Below, piece by piece: positions 43,209 to 53,537 of a stretch of 64,000 nucleotides of DNA (position 1 is the stretch's first letter; every line of letters begins with the position of its first letter). The notes under the pieces are model-generated. The model did no database searches and was not told the DNA's origin. It saw only the letters and a list, made by a program, of their open reading frames with translations. The stretch is from Mycolicibacterium holsaticum DSM 44478 = JCM 12374 (GTDB lineage Bacteria; Actinomycetota; Actinomycetes; Mycobacteriales; Mycobacteriaceae): positions 1,240,001-1,304,000 of the forward strand of contig NZ_CP080998.1 of the NCBI RefSeq assembly GCF_019645835.1, given 5' to 3'. The position numbers were made by a program, and so were the translations under genes.

Positions 43209-44345
43209 GTGCGGATCCTGGTCACCGGCGCAACCGGCTATGTCGGTTCACGCCTTGTCACCACCCTGCTCGACGACGGCCATGACGTCGTCGCCGCCAG
43301 CCGAAACCCGGCCCGGCTGGCCGCTTTCGGCTGGCACGAGCGCGTCACCGCGGTGGCGCTGGACGCCCATGACGCGGCGTCCGCGCGGCAGGCCTTCACC
43401 GACGCGGGCCCGATCGACGTCGTGTACTACCTCGTCCACGGCATCGGCGAACCCGATTTCCGCGAGGCAGACAACCGCGCCGCCGCCAACGTGGCCAACG
43501 CCGCCAAGGACGCCGGCGTACGCCGGATCGTGTATCTGGGCGGCTTCGTCCCCGACGAATACGATCTGTCCGAGCATCTGACCAGCCGCGCGGAAGTCGC
43601 CGAGGCGTTGCGCGTCGACGGCGGAGCCGATCTGGTGTGGCTGGGGGCCGCGATGATCATCGGGGCCGGCTCGACATCGTTTGAGATGCTGCGTTACGTC
43701 GGCGACCGGTTCGTGGTCATCCCGCTGCCTGCCTGGTCGGTGAACCCGATCGACCCGATCTCGATCCGAGATGTGCTGTACTACTTGGCCGCTGCCGCCG
43801 ACACCGAGCGGGTGCCCGCAGGCGCGTATGACATCTGCGGTCCGGAGACGACGTCGTACGGCGACCTGATGCGCACCTACGCGCGCATCGCCGGCAAGTG
43901 GCGCGCCGAACTACCGGTCGGTGTGGACGTCAGCGTGGTGTCCTGGATGACGGCCGCGGTGCTGCCGGTGCCTGGCGGGCTGGCCGCCGACCTCGTTGCC
44001 TCGCTTGACCATCCGATGATGGCCGCGGAGTCGGGGCTGCGCGACATCGTCGGTGAACCGCCCGGCGGGCTGATCGGCATCGACGAAGCCATCACCCGGG
44101 CGCTTTCGAGTCGGCGGCCGTTGCCGGTCGACGAGTTGACCGATCCGCATCATCTGGCCGACACCGATCCGGTGTGGGCCGGCGGGGATACGCTGCGCAT
44201 CCGCCAACTGGCCCGCGCGGTGACACCGTCGATCGCGCGCCCGGCACTCGGGCTGATCGGCGCGGTGCCAGGGCCCGTCGCGGGCGCCGTGCGCACCGGC
44301 CTGGACACCTTGCTGGGGTTGGTGCCGAAGGCCCACATCGCATGA
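43209..44345 (+). CDS. NAD(P)-binding NmrA/epimerase-like protein
   Basis: 378 residues. Rossmann motif TGATGYVGSRL at the N-terminus and an NADP-type Arg in ASRNPARLAAFGW; no clear Y-x3-K, so it may be a sensor or an atypical reductase of the NmrA-like group, as in the SDR_a5/YwnB group. The C-terminal 80 residues lack recognisable features. Start GTG 43209 (MRILVTGATGYVG) is chosen because TACTGT (43196-43201) ends 7 nt before it; a GTG at 43200 is the alternative. It overlaps the CPBP protease gene by 4 bp. Confidence 0.82.
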   Translation: MRILVTGATGYVGSRLVTTLLDDGHDVVAASRNPARLAAFGWHERVTAVALDAHDAASARQAFTDAGPIDVVYYLVHGIGEPDFREADNRAAANVANAAKDAGVRRIVYLGGFVPDEYDLSEHLTSRAEVAEALRVDGGADLVWLGAAMIIGAGSTSFEMLRYVGDRFVVIPLPAWSVNPIDPISIRDVLYYLAAAADTERVPAGAYDICGPETTSYGDLMRTYARIAGKWRAELPVGVDVSVVSWMTAAVLPVPGGLAADLVASLDHPMMAAESGLRDIVGEPPGGLIGIDEAITRALSSRRPLPVDELTDPHHLADTDPVWAGGDTLRIRQLARAVTPSIARPALGLIGAVPGPVAGAVRTGLDTLLGLVPKAHIA

Positions 44346-45052
44346 CCGGCTCCGGTGGACTTCTCAGTGAGGCGCGCGAGATCGCCACCACCGTCGCCGT
44401 CCCGCACAACGAGCCGCCGGGGGTGATCCGCCGTCGGCGCATCGTCGTGGCCGTGGTGCTGGTGGTCGGCGCTGTGCTGCTTGGCTATTCGCTGACCCGA
44501 CCGCCAGGCGACGAGTCCTTCTACTGGTTGACGCTGGCGCTGGCCGGGGTGTGGGCGCTCGGTGCGCTGCTGTCGGGTCCGCTGCATCTGGGCTGTGTGC
44601 GGTTTCGCGGGCGCAACCAACGTCCGGTGATCACCGGCACGGCCGTCGGGTTGGCGCTGGGCGGTGCGTTCGTGGCCGGTGGCCTGATCGCACGCGAGAT
44701 TCCCGGAGTGCGCGAATACATCACGCGGGTACTCGAATTCGCCGACTACGGGCCGCTGGTGCTGGTCGTGTTCATCACGGTGATCAACGGTCTGGCCGAG
44801 GAGATGTACTTCCGCGGCGCGCTCTACACCGCGCTGGGCCGCTTCCACCCGGTGCTGGTGTCCACCGTTCTCTATGTCATCGCGACGTCGGCCACCACCG
44901 GAAACCCGATGCTGGGTTTCGCCGCGATCGTCCTCGGCACCGTCTGCGCGCTGGAACGCCGAGCGACCGGCGGCGTGCTCGCACCGATGCTCACCCACTT
45001 CTTCTGGGGGCTGGTCATGGTGCTCGCGCTGCCGCCGATCTTCGGCGTGTAG
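44342..45052 (+). CDS. CPBP family intramembrane metalloprotease
   Basis: 236 residues with a cytoplasmic N-terminus of about 35 residues and six or so membrane helices. Catalytic motif EEMYFRG (EExxxR) lies near residue 161, and the later His motif LTHFFWG near residue 220. CPBP (Abi/CAAX) proteases cleave membrane-embedded or prenylated substrates; in bacteria many are linked to bacteriocin immunity or envelope stress. ATG overlaps the stop of the NAD(P)-binding gene (ATGA), so the two are co-translated. Confidence 0.87.
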   Translation: MTGSGGLLSEAREIATTVAVPHNEPPGVIRRRRIVVAVVLVVGAVLLGYSLTRPPGDESFYWLTLALAGVWALGALLSGPLHLGCVRFRGRNQRPVITGTAVGLALGGAFVAGGLIAREIPGVREYITRVLEFADYGPLVLVVFITVINGLAEEMYFRGALYTALGRFHPVLVSTVLYVIATSATTGNPMLGFAAIVLGTVCALERRATGGVLAPMLTHFFWGLVMVLALPPIFGV

Positions 45053-45053
45053 T

Positions 45054-46334
45054 TCACCGCAGCGGATATGCGAGTTCGTCGCGGCGCATCCGGGCCGCCC
45101 ACATCGCGACCGCCGCCAGAAGCGGTGGCGCGATACCGGCGATCAGGAAGATCGTCTGCATGGAAACGATTTTCGACAGCGGGCCGACGATCGCGAACGA
45201 CACCGGCATGAACGCCAGCGACACGAAGAAGTCCAGGCTGGACACCCGGCCCAGCATCGCCCTCGGCACTCGTCGCTGCAGCAGTGTGCCCCAGATGACC
45301 ATGCCCGCCCCGTCGGTGACGCCGATGACGAACGTCGCCGCCGCCATCAACGCGAACGACGATGTGAAGCCGACGACCACCAGCGGGACGGATCCGAGGC
45401 CCCACATGGCCATCATCACCGTCAGGTAGCGGCGCGGCAGCCGCCCCGACGAAACCGCCAGCGCGCCAAGGGCGCTGCCGATACCGAAGAACGCCAGGAT
45501 GAAGCCGTACTTGCGGGCGCCGTCGGCGAAGCGGCCGTTGGCGATGAACGGCAGCAGCACCTCGATCGGCCCGATCACCACCAGCACGAACATGCTGGCG
45601 AACAGCAGCGTCCACAGCAGCCACGGCGTGCCGAGCACGAACACGAAACCGTCCCGCAGATCACGCAGCACATGCGGGGATTGCTGATGCGGCTCAGGGT
45701 CTCTGGGGACCGGCCGGGTGGCCAGCAGCAGCAGCAGACCCACGGCGAACAGCACGGCCACACATACGGTGCCCAGCGCGGGAAACGTCGCACCGACCAC
45801 CATCCCGGCGATCGCAGGGCCGACGGCACGTTGGAACACCGGTCGCACGACGCCCTCGACGCCGTTGGCCGCCAGCAGTTGTTCGGCAGGCAGAATCCGC
45901 GGCAGGATCGCACTGTAGGCCGGGAAGAAGAACGCGGCCGCGGCACCGAGCAGCGCCGCCGCTACCGCCATGTGCCAAATATGCAGTGCGCCAGCAAGAC
46001 CCAAGGCGGCGATGACCGAAACCGTGATCACGTTGACGGTCTGGACGGCGATGATGACGGCGCGCTGGCTGAGCCGGTCGGCCGCTATGCCGCCGACCAA
46101 CACGAACGCGACCAGGCCGACGCCCATACACGTCGCGACCAGCGACAGCGACGCCGGATCGTTGGACAGCTCGATGACCTGCAACGCCATCGCCACCGCC
46201 CACATGCCCTCGGCGAAGATGAACAGCGAGACCGCGGTGATCAGCAGCCGGTACTCGCGGATGTGGAAAGGTGCGAGCACACGCCAGCGGCCGGCGTTGC
46301 GGACCCGCCGTTCGATGTCGAATTGCGTACTCAC
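45054..46334 (-). CDS. MFS transporter (Tap/MFS_3-like exporter)
   Basis: 426 residues with twelve predicted membrane helices. The MFS loop motif between helices 2 and 3 is GGIAADRLSQRAVI, and the central loop is charged (RPVPRDPEPHQQSPHVLRDLRDGF). The layout resembles enterobactin-exporter-like and Tap drug efflux proteins (for example Rv1258c). Substrate unknown. Start GTG at 46334. It is convergent with the CPBP gene with a 1-bp gap and lies downstream of the echA10-like gene on the same strand, separated by a palindromic repeat. Confidence 0.85.
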   Translation of the reverse strand: MSTQFDIERRVRNAGRWRVLAPFHIREYRLLITAVSLFIFAEGMWAVAMALQVIELSNDPASLSLVATCMGVGLVAFVLVGGIAADRLSQRAVIIAVQTVNVITVSVIAALGLAGALHIWHMAVAAALLGAAAAFFFPAYSAILPRILPAEQLLAANGVEGVVRPVFQRAVGPAIAGMVVGATFPALGTVCVAVLFAVGLLLLLATRPVPRDPEPHQQSPHVLRDLRDGFVFVLGTPWLLWTLLFASMFVLVVIGPIEVLLPFIANGRFADGARKYGFILAFFGIGSALGALAVSSGRLPRRYLTVMMAMWGLGSVPLVVVGFTSSFALMAAATFVIGVTDGAGMVIWGTLLQRRVPRAMLGRVSSLDFFVSLAFMPVSFAIVGPLSKIVSMQTIFLIAGIAPPLLAAVAMWAARMRRDELAYPLR

Positions 46335-46383
46335 TCACAGATGGTCGCGGATGTGTCACCGTGACGTCCACTGATTTTCCGCT

Positions 46384-46438
46384 GGCGATTTGTGTGCGTT
46401 TTGTTGCGGTGAGCGCTCCTAAACGCGCACAAATCGCT
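46384..46438 (-). repeat. 55-bp palindromic repeat, copy 1 (reverse orientation)
   Basis: Arms of 17 nt (46385-46401 and 46421-46437) pair with one G/T wobble; the core is GATTTGTGTGCG. The loop is also conserved relative to copies 2 and 3 when read on the minus strand (AGGAGCGCTCACCG versus AGGCGCGGTCAGCG). The element abuts the stop codon of the echA10-like gene. Likely transcription terminator or REP-like element. Confidence 0.85.
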
Positions 46439-47256
46439 TAGGAGTCGGAGAATTTGGCGGGGCGGCGCTGGTGGAACGCCGTGATGCCCTCCAGGAAGTC
46501 CGGCGAGCTCAGCAGCGTCAGCTGGCCTTCCCGCTCACGCCCGAGCGCCCCTTCGAACTCGGTCAGCGTCGCGGCGTTGATGGCGTGCTTGGTCTTTCGC
46601 AGCGCCACCGCGGGCCCCGACACCAGCGTCGTGACCATCTCGTCGACCTTGGCGTCGAACTCATCGGCCGGGTGCACCGCCGTCACCAGCCCCCAGTCGT
46701 AGGCGTCGGCCGCGGAGATCCGCTCGGCCAGCAGCGCCATCCGGAACGCGCGGATACGGCCGATCGCCGCGGCCACCAGCGCCGAGGCACCGCCGTCGGG
46801 CATCAGCCCGATCTTGGTGAACGCCAGCATGAAATAGGCCTTCTCCGAAGCGAGGACGACGTCGCAGGCCAGCGCGAGCGACACGCCGACACCGGCCGCC
46901 GGGCCGTGCACCGCCGCGACGACCGGCTGGGGCAGGTTGACGATCGAGCGGACCGCGCGGTTGGCCGCATCGAGCACCGAGGCCGGGCCGTCGACGTTCT
47001 TCTGCGCCTGGTCGTCGTCGCCGATGCCGGCGCCGGAGCAGAACCCGCGACCCGCGCCGCCCAGCCGGACCGCTTTGACACGCGAATCAGAGGCCGCGGC
47101 CTCGAGGGCGTCGGCAATACCCGACAACATCGGGAAGGTCAGCGAGTTGAGGCTGTCGGGCCGGTTCAACGTCACCGACAACACACCGTCGGATAACTCG
47201 ACGAGTAGATCGTCGATGCCGGTGTAGGTGTGCGCGCTGGAATCCGCGGTTGTCAT
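46438..47256 (-). CDS. Enoyl-CoA hydratase/isomerase family protein (EchA10-like)
   Basis: 272-residue crotonase-fold protein. The oxyanion-hole parts are FCSGAGIGD and GPAAGVGVSLALACD, but the positions of the two usual catalytic glutamates appear as Ser (GVGVS) and Thr (AFTKIG), so classical hydratase activity is doubtful; PaaG-like isomerase or another crotonase reaction is possible. Gene order, divergent from mcr, matches M. tuberculosis Rv1142c (echA10). TAGGGT on the minus strand (47268-47263) ends 6 nt before the ATG, suggesting a leaderless transcript. Confidence 0.88.
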   Translation of the reverse strand: MTTADSSAHTYTGIDDLLVELSDGVLSVTLNRPDSLNSLTFPMLSGIADALEAAASDSRVKAVRLGGAGRGFCSGAGIGDDDQAQKNVDGPASVLDAANRAVRSIVNLPQPVVAAVHGPAAGVGVSLALACDVVLASEKAYFMLAFTKIGLMPDGGASALVAAAIGRIRAFRMALLAERISAADAYDWGLVTAVHPADEFDAKVDEMVTTLVSGPAVALRKTKHAINAATLTEFEGALGREREGQLTLLSSPDFLEGITAFHQRRPAKFSDS

Positions 47257-47344
47257 GGCTGCACCCTAGATCCGTCCCACTTGGTTATACAAGTAAGCTA
47301 TGTCGGCGGTCGGCAGCGTTCGCAGGATGAAGGGCGGTTGGATC

Positions 47345-48436
47345 ATGGCTGGACCTCTGCACGGACTTCGGGTCATCGAGTTGGCCAGCATCGGGCCTGG
47401 CCCGCACGCCGCGATGATCCTCGGTGACCTGGGTGCCGACGTGGTGCGCGTCGAGCGGCCGGGCAAGCTGGGCGGCATCCCGAGCAAGAGCCGCGAAGCC
47501 ACCCTGCGCAACCGCCGGTCAGTGACCGCCGACCTCAAGTCCGACGAGGGCCGCGAACTGGTGCTGCGGCTCGTCGCCAAGGCCGACGTGCTCATCGAAG
47601 GCCTGCGCCCGGGTGTGACCGAACGGCTGGGCCTGGGCCCCGAGGACTGTGCGAAAGTCAACGAACGCCTCATCTACGGCCGGATGACCGGCTGGGGTCA
47701 GACCGGTCCCCGCCGGCTGCAGGCCGGCCACGACATCAACTACATCTCGCTCAACGGGGTGCTGCACAGCATCGGGCGGGCGGGAGAGCGGCCCGTACCG
47801 CCGCTGAACCTCACCGGCGACTTCGGCGGCGGGTCGATGTTCCTGCTCGTCGGCATCCTCTCGGCGCTGTGGGAACGGCAGACCTCCGGCAAGGGCCAGG
47901 TGGTGGACGCCGCGATGATCGACGGATCCAGCGTGCTGGCCCAGATGATCTGGGGCTTCCGCCAAGACGGGCTGTGGTCCGACGAGCGTGGCGTGAACAT
48001 GCTCGACGGCGGCGCCCCGTACTACGACACCTACACCTGCGCGGACGGGCGCTACATCGCCGTCGGCTGCATCGAGCCGCAGTTCTACGCGGAGTTCCTC
48101 AAGGGCCTCGGCATCGACGGGGAAGAGCTGCCCGACCAGAACGACATCAGCCGCTGGCCCGAGCTGCGGGCCCGCTTCACCGAGGTCATCGGCGGCAAGG
48201 ACCGCGACCACTGGGCGAAGGTGTTCGCAGGCAGCGACGCCTGCGTGACGCCGGTGTTGGCGTTCGGCGAGGTGGAGTCCGAACCGCACGTCACCGAGCG
48301 CGACACCTTCTACCGGGATGGTGACTACCTGCAGCCCATGCCCGCGCCGCGGTTCTCCCGCAGTGTGCCGCCGCCACCGACCCCGCCCGGCCAGGCCGGC
48401 GCGGACACCGAAGCCGTCCTGCGGGACTGGACCTAG
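47345..48436 (+). CDS. mcr: Alpha-methylacyl-CoA racemase
   Basis: 363 residues, family III CoA-transferase fold. Inverts the 2-methyl centre of branched-chain acyl-CoAs so that the (S)-form can enter beta-oxidation; required for methyl-branched fatty acids and the cholesterol side chain. The catalytic residues known for M. tuberculosis MCR (Rv1143: H126, D156, E241) are present at H129 (AGHDINY), D159 (TGDFGGGS) and E244 (GCIEPQFY). The opening [14 protein letters not shown] matches Rv1143 from its first residue, which fixes the ATG at 47345. Confidence 0.96.
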   Translation: MAGPLHGLRVIELASIGPGPHAAMILGDLGADVVRVERPGKLGGIPSKSREATLRNRRSVTADLKSDEGRELVLRLVAKADVLIEGLRPGVTERLGLGPEDCAKVNERLIYGRMTGWGQTGPRRLQAGHDINYISLNGVLHSIGRAGERPVPPLNLTGDFGGGSMFLLVGILSALWERQTSGKGQVVDAAMIDGSSVLAQMIWGFRQDGLWSDERGVNMLDGGAPYYDTYTCADGRYIAVGCIEPQFYAEFLKGLGIDGEELPDQNDISRWPELRARFTEVIGGKDRDHWAKVFAGSDACVTPVLAFGEVESEPHVTERDTFYRDGDYLQPMPAPRFSRSVPPPPTPPGQAGADTEAVLRDWT

Positions 48437-48453
48437 AGAAGGGATTCATTTCA

Positions 48454-50212
<1,759 letters not shown>

Positions 50213-50264
50213 AGCAGGTATCAACGAGAAGGGGCCCGCGGTGGGCAAACCGTCACGGCTGACC

Positions 50265-50284
50265 GCGCCCCTTACTCGGGGCGC
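50265..50284. terminator. Bidirectional hairpin terminator
   Basis: GCGCCCC (50265-50271) pairs with GGGGCGC (50278-50284) over a 6-nt loop TTACTC. It sits between the end of the nitronate monooxygenase gene and the end of the convergent short ORF at 50291. No T-run follows, but its placement between convergent ends supports the call. Confidence 0.7.
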
Positions 50285-50290
50285 TTGGCG

Positions 50291-50440
50291 TCAAACCGCG
50301 GTGCGCAGCGGCTGCTCGTCGTCGAGTTGTTCGGAGGTGTCGCCCTCTACCAGGACATCGCCGTGGTAGAGCGCCTCGAAATCAACCTTGATGACATCAG
50401 CACTGGTGTCGTCGATCCACATGTACTGAAGAGTAACCAT
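50291..50440 (-). CDS. 49-residue acidic small protein
   Basis: MVTLQYMWIDDTSADVIKVD opens a 49-codon frame ending LRTAV. It is rich in Asp and Glu (net charge strongly negative) and has no membrane segment. Codon choice is as in real genes, with G/C in most third positions. It is the only sensible frame in the 320-bp gap between the nitronate monooxygenase and DoxX genes, and a terminator follows directly. No strong ribosome site is seen (only GGTG). Function unknown. Confidence 0.55.
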   Translation of the reverse strand: MVTLQYMWIDDTSADVIKVDFEALYHGDVLVEGDTSEQLDDEQPLRTAV

Positions 50441-50533
50441 CACCATTAAGGAATCATTGAGTCACGATTCGCAATATCGTGGCAATTCTTACCGCCGGGT
50501 AGGTTCCTGGGCCGATACGCCATCACGCCGGAG

Positions 50534-51067
50534 CTAGGCGGGCGTCGTGAAGTGGATCGGGTTCGTGTCGTTGAGCGCGACCCAGGTCAAGGCGGCCGCC
50601 GCGGCCGCCGCGACCAGCACACCCACCGCGATCCGCGGTGACCAGGTGGAGCGGCCGACGATCCGCGCGTCGATCGAGTACGCCCCCGCCCCGGCGAACA
50701 ACACCGTCGTCGCGCCGAGACCGATCAGGAACGGCGCGTTGAACGGCATTGACCAGAACGCCGCCGCCGCGACGTTGACCGCCCAGGCGTCGAACATCGC
50801 CGCGATCACCGCGAACGCGGCCAGCGGAGTGAGCACGCCCAGGATCAGCCCGACCCCGCCCAGCGTTTCGGCGGTGGTGACCATCAGCGCGGCCAGCGTG
50901 GGCATCCGCCACCCGCCGGCCGCCATGAACTCCACCGTCGTGCCGAAGTCGAACGCTTTGATCAGACCGGCCTGAAGCATCGCCGCGCCGATCCCGATCC
51001 GCAGGATCAACAGGCCGACATCGCCGGCGGTGGCCCGGGTTGGCGCGATCACATCCGTGGTTGTCAT
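50534..51067 (-). CDS. DoxX family membrane protein
   Basis: 177 residues, four predicted membrane helices (about 17-36, 60-82, 88-110 and 140-165). The N-terminal GDVGLLILRIGIGAAMLQAGLIKAF is typical for the family. It is not close to the DoxX at 34358 in detail. Divergent from the MMPL operon, with about 154 bp between. ATG at 51067. Confidence 0.83.
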   Translation of the reverse strand: MTTTDVIAPTRATAGDVGLLILRIGIGAAMLQAGLIKAFDFGTTVEFMAAGGWRMPTLAALMVTTAETLGGVGLILGVLTPLAAFAVIAAMFDAWAVNVAAAAFWSMPFNAPFLIGLGATTVLFAGAGAYSIDARIVGRSTWSPRIAVGVLVAAAAAAALTWVALNDTNPIHFTTPA

Positions 51068-51156
51068 GCCGGATACGACTACCTGAGCTGACGAAACTCA
51101 TCGCGGGCTGTCGCGGTGAACGAATCCGGGTAGTCCACCGTGTCACCTGCAACCCA

Positions 51157-51186
51157 TTGACCCGCGTTGGTTACCGTTGTTAAGTT
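51157..51186 (+). promoter_or_regulatory. SigA-type promoter of the MMPL operon
   Basis: TTGACC (51157-51162) and TAAGTT (51181-51186) with an 18-bp spacer are good -35 and -10 elements. Transcription would start near 51193, giving a leader of about 30 nt with GGAGGG 8 nt before the GTG. GTTACC occurs at 51170-51175 and 51184-51189, flanking the -10, so it is a candidate operator for the TetR at the end of the operon. Confidence 0.6.
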
Positions 51187-51221
51187 ACCCGCGTTATCCG
51201 GATGATCGGAGGGACGCGAGC

Positions 51222-53537
51222 GTGCTGCACCGAATCGCGCGCCTGGCGCTGGCCGCGCCGCGCCGCATCATCGCCGTCGCGGTGCTCGTCATGGTGGCCT
51301 GCGGCATCTTCGGCATTCCGGTGGTCAAACACCTGTCCGCGGGCGGCTTCGCCGATCCGACGTCGGAATCGGCCCAGGCCAACCGGCTGCTGGTGGACAA
51401 GTTCGGTCAGGGCGACATGGAGCTGCTGATCAGCGTCACCGCCGACGACGGTGCGCGGAGTCCCGCCGCGCGTTCAGTCGGCACCGACATCGCCGCCCAA
51501 CTGCAGGCAAGCCCGAACGTCGTACAGGTCGTCACGGCATGGACCGCGCCGGACTCCGCGACCCCGGCGTTGCTCAGCGCGGACGGCAAGACCGCGCTGA
51601 TCGTCGCCGGGATCACCGGCGGCGAGAACGACGCCCAGAAATACGCCAAGGAACTCACCGACCGGCTGGTGCGCGACCGCGACGGGGTCAGCGTGCGGGC
51701 CGGGGGCGAGGCGATGATCTACGTCCAGATCAACGGGCAGACCGAACGGGACCTGCTGTTGATGGAGTCGATCGCGATCCCGCTGAGCTTCGTCGTGCTG
51801 GTGTGGGTGTTCGGCGGGCTGGTGGCCGCCGGGCTGCCGCTTGCCGTCGGGGGGTTCGCGATCCTGGGTTCGATGGCCGTGCTGAGAGCCATCGCCCTGG
51901 TCACCGACGTGTCGATCTTCGCGCTGAACCTCACCGTGGCCATGGGGTTGGCCCTCGCCATCGACTACACGCTGTTGATCATCAGCCGGTACCGCGACGA
52001 GCTGGCCGACGGCGCCGACTCCGGCCGATCGGTCCGCCCGGCGGACTCTGGCCGATCGGTCCGCCCGGCGGATCGTGACCGCGCGCTGATCCGCACCATG
52101 GCTACCGCCGGGCGCACGGTGTTGTTCTCGGCGTTGACCGTCGCGCTGTCGATGGTCGCGATGGTGCTGTTTCCGATGTACTTCCTGAAGTCCTTCGCCT
52201 ACGCCGGTGTGGCGGTGGTGACGTTCGCGGCGCTGGCCGCGATCATCGTCGCGCCCGCGGCCATCGTGCTGGCCGGCGATCGGCTCGACGCGTACGACGT
52301 GCGCCGGTTCGCGCGTCGGCTGCTGGGCAGGCCCGAGCCGGTGCGCCAGCCCGTCGAGCAGATGTTCTGGTACCGCTGCACGAAGTTCGTCATGGCCCGC
52401 GCGGTGCCGATCGGTGTGGCGATCGTGGCGCTGCTGCTGGTGCTCGGCGCGCCGTTCCTCGGCGCCAACTGGGGCTTTCCCGACGACCGGGTGTTGCCGG
52501 CGTCGGCGTCGGCGCGGCAGGTCGGAGACGAACTGCGCACCGACTTCGCCGTCGACTCCGCCCGCAACGTCACCGTCGTCATACCGGACGCGCAGGCCGT
52601 CTCGGCCGCGGACCTCGACCGCTACGCGCGCGCCTTGTCGCAGGTGGCCGACGTGTCCTCGGTGTCGGCGCCGGGCGGCACGTTCGTCGACGGCGCGCCG
52701 GTCGGCCCGCCCTCGGCGGCGACCGGCGTCACGGACGGCAGCGCGTTCCTCACGGTGGCCAGCACCGCGCCGCTGTTCACCCCGGCCTCGGAGGCCCAGC
52801 TCGACGCGCTGCGGGAGGTGAGCACGCCGGCCGGCGCCGAGGTGCAGTTGACCGGTGTCGCGCAGACCAACCGCGACAGCTCGTCGGCGATCACGTCGCG
52901 GCTGCCCTTGGTGCTCGGCGTGATCGCCGCCATCACCTTCATGCTGCTGTTCTTGCTGACCGGCAGCGTGGTGCTGCCGCTGAAAGCGTTGATCCTCAAC
53001 GTGTTATCGCTGACCGCGGCGTTCGGCGCGTTGGTGTGGATCTTCCAGGACGGCCATCTGGGCGCGCTGGGCACCACGCCGACGGGCACCCTGGTGGCCA
53101 ACATGCCGGTGCTGTTGTTCTGCATCGCGTTCGGGCTGTCGATGGACTACGAGGTGTTCCTGGTGTCGCGGATCCGGGAGTACTGGCTGCAGTCCGGCCG
53201 CACCCGGGCCGACAACGACGAGAGCGTCGCACTCGGGCTTGCCCGCACCGGCCGGGTCGTCACCGCCGCGGCGCTGCTCATGTCGATTTCGTTCGCCGCG
53301 CTGATCGCCGCCGAAGTGTCGTTCATGCGGATGATGGGCGTCGGCCTGACGCTGGCGATCCTCGCGGATGCGACACTGGTCCGCATGGCGCTGGTTCCCG
53401 CGTTCATGCACGTGCTCGGCCGATGGAACTGGTGGGCGCCCAAACCGCTGGCCCGCCTGCATGCGCGGATCGGGATCAGCGAGTCTGCCGAAGAGCGGTT
53501 GCCGGGATCATCGGCCGAGGTGGTCGGATCGCGATGA
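51222..53537 (+). CDS. MMPL/RND family membrane transporter
   Basis: 771 residues. Two halves each with an extracytoplasmic loop and a bundle of about six helices: TM1 at about 13-32, loop to about 175, helices to about 350, cytoplasmic part, TM7 at about 400-420, second loop, helices from about 565 to 745. Family members export lipids, siderophores or drugs using proton energy; the two-halves MMPL pattern and FGLSMDYEVFLVSRIREYW support this. Substrate unknown. GTG at 51222 is fixed by GGAGGG 8 nt upstream. It contains a 27-bp tandem duplication (52017-52070) in the cytoplasmic loop after the first helix bundle. Confidence 0.9.
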   Translation: MLHRIARLALAAPRRIIAVAVLVMVACGIFGIPVVKHLSAGGFADPTSESAQANRLLVDKFGQGDMELLISVTADDGARSPAARSVGTDIAAQLQASPNVVQVVTAWTAPDSATPALLSADGKTALIVAGITGGENDAQKYAKELTDRLVRDRDGVSVRAGGEAMIYVQINGQTERDLLLMESIAIPLSFVVLVWVFGGLVAAGLPLAVGGFAILGSMAVLRAIALVTDVSIFALNLTVAMGLALAIDYTLLIISRYRDELADGADSGRSVRPADSGRSVRPADRDRALIRTMATAGRTVLFSALTVALSMVAMVLFPMYFLKSFAYAGVAVVTFAALAAIIVAPAAIVLAGDRLDAYDVRRFARRLLGRPEPVRQPVEQMFWYRCTKFVMARAVPIGVAIVALLLVLGAPFLGANWGFPDDRVLPASASARQVGDELRTDFAVDSARNVTVVIPDAQAVSAADLDRYARALSQVADVSSVSAPGGTFVDGAPVGPPSAATGVTDGSAFLTVASTAPLFTPASEAQLDALREVSTPAGAEVQLTGVAQTNRDSSSAITSRLPLVLGVIAAITFMLLFLLTGSVVLPLKALILNVLSLTAAFGALVWIFQDGHLGALGTTPTGTLVANMPVLLFCIAFGLSMDYEVFLVSRIREYWLQSGRTRADNDESVALGLARTGRVVTAAALLMSISFAALIAAEVSFMRMMGVGLTLAILADATLVRMALVPAFMHVLGRWNWWAPKPLARLHARIGISESAEERLPGSSAEVVGSR
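52017..52070 (+). repeat. In-frame 27-bp tandem duplication in the MMPL gene
   Basis: Two adjacent 27-bp units (52017-52043 and 52044-52070) differ at one base (TCC versus TCT) and encode DSGRSVRPA twice in the MMPL cytoplasmic loop. In-frame slippage could add or remove units without breaking the protein. Confidence 0.9.

Noticed and set aside
44874..46364. A 496-codon plus-strand frame opposite the MFS gene
   Set aside because: Gln/His/Arg-rich translation with no motif, antisense to a clear twelve-helix transporter.
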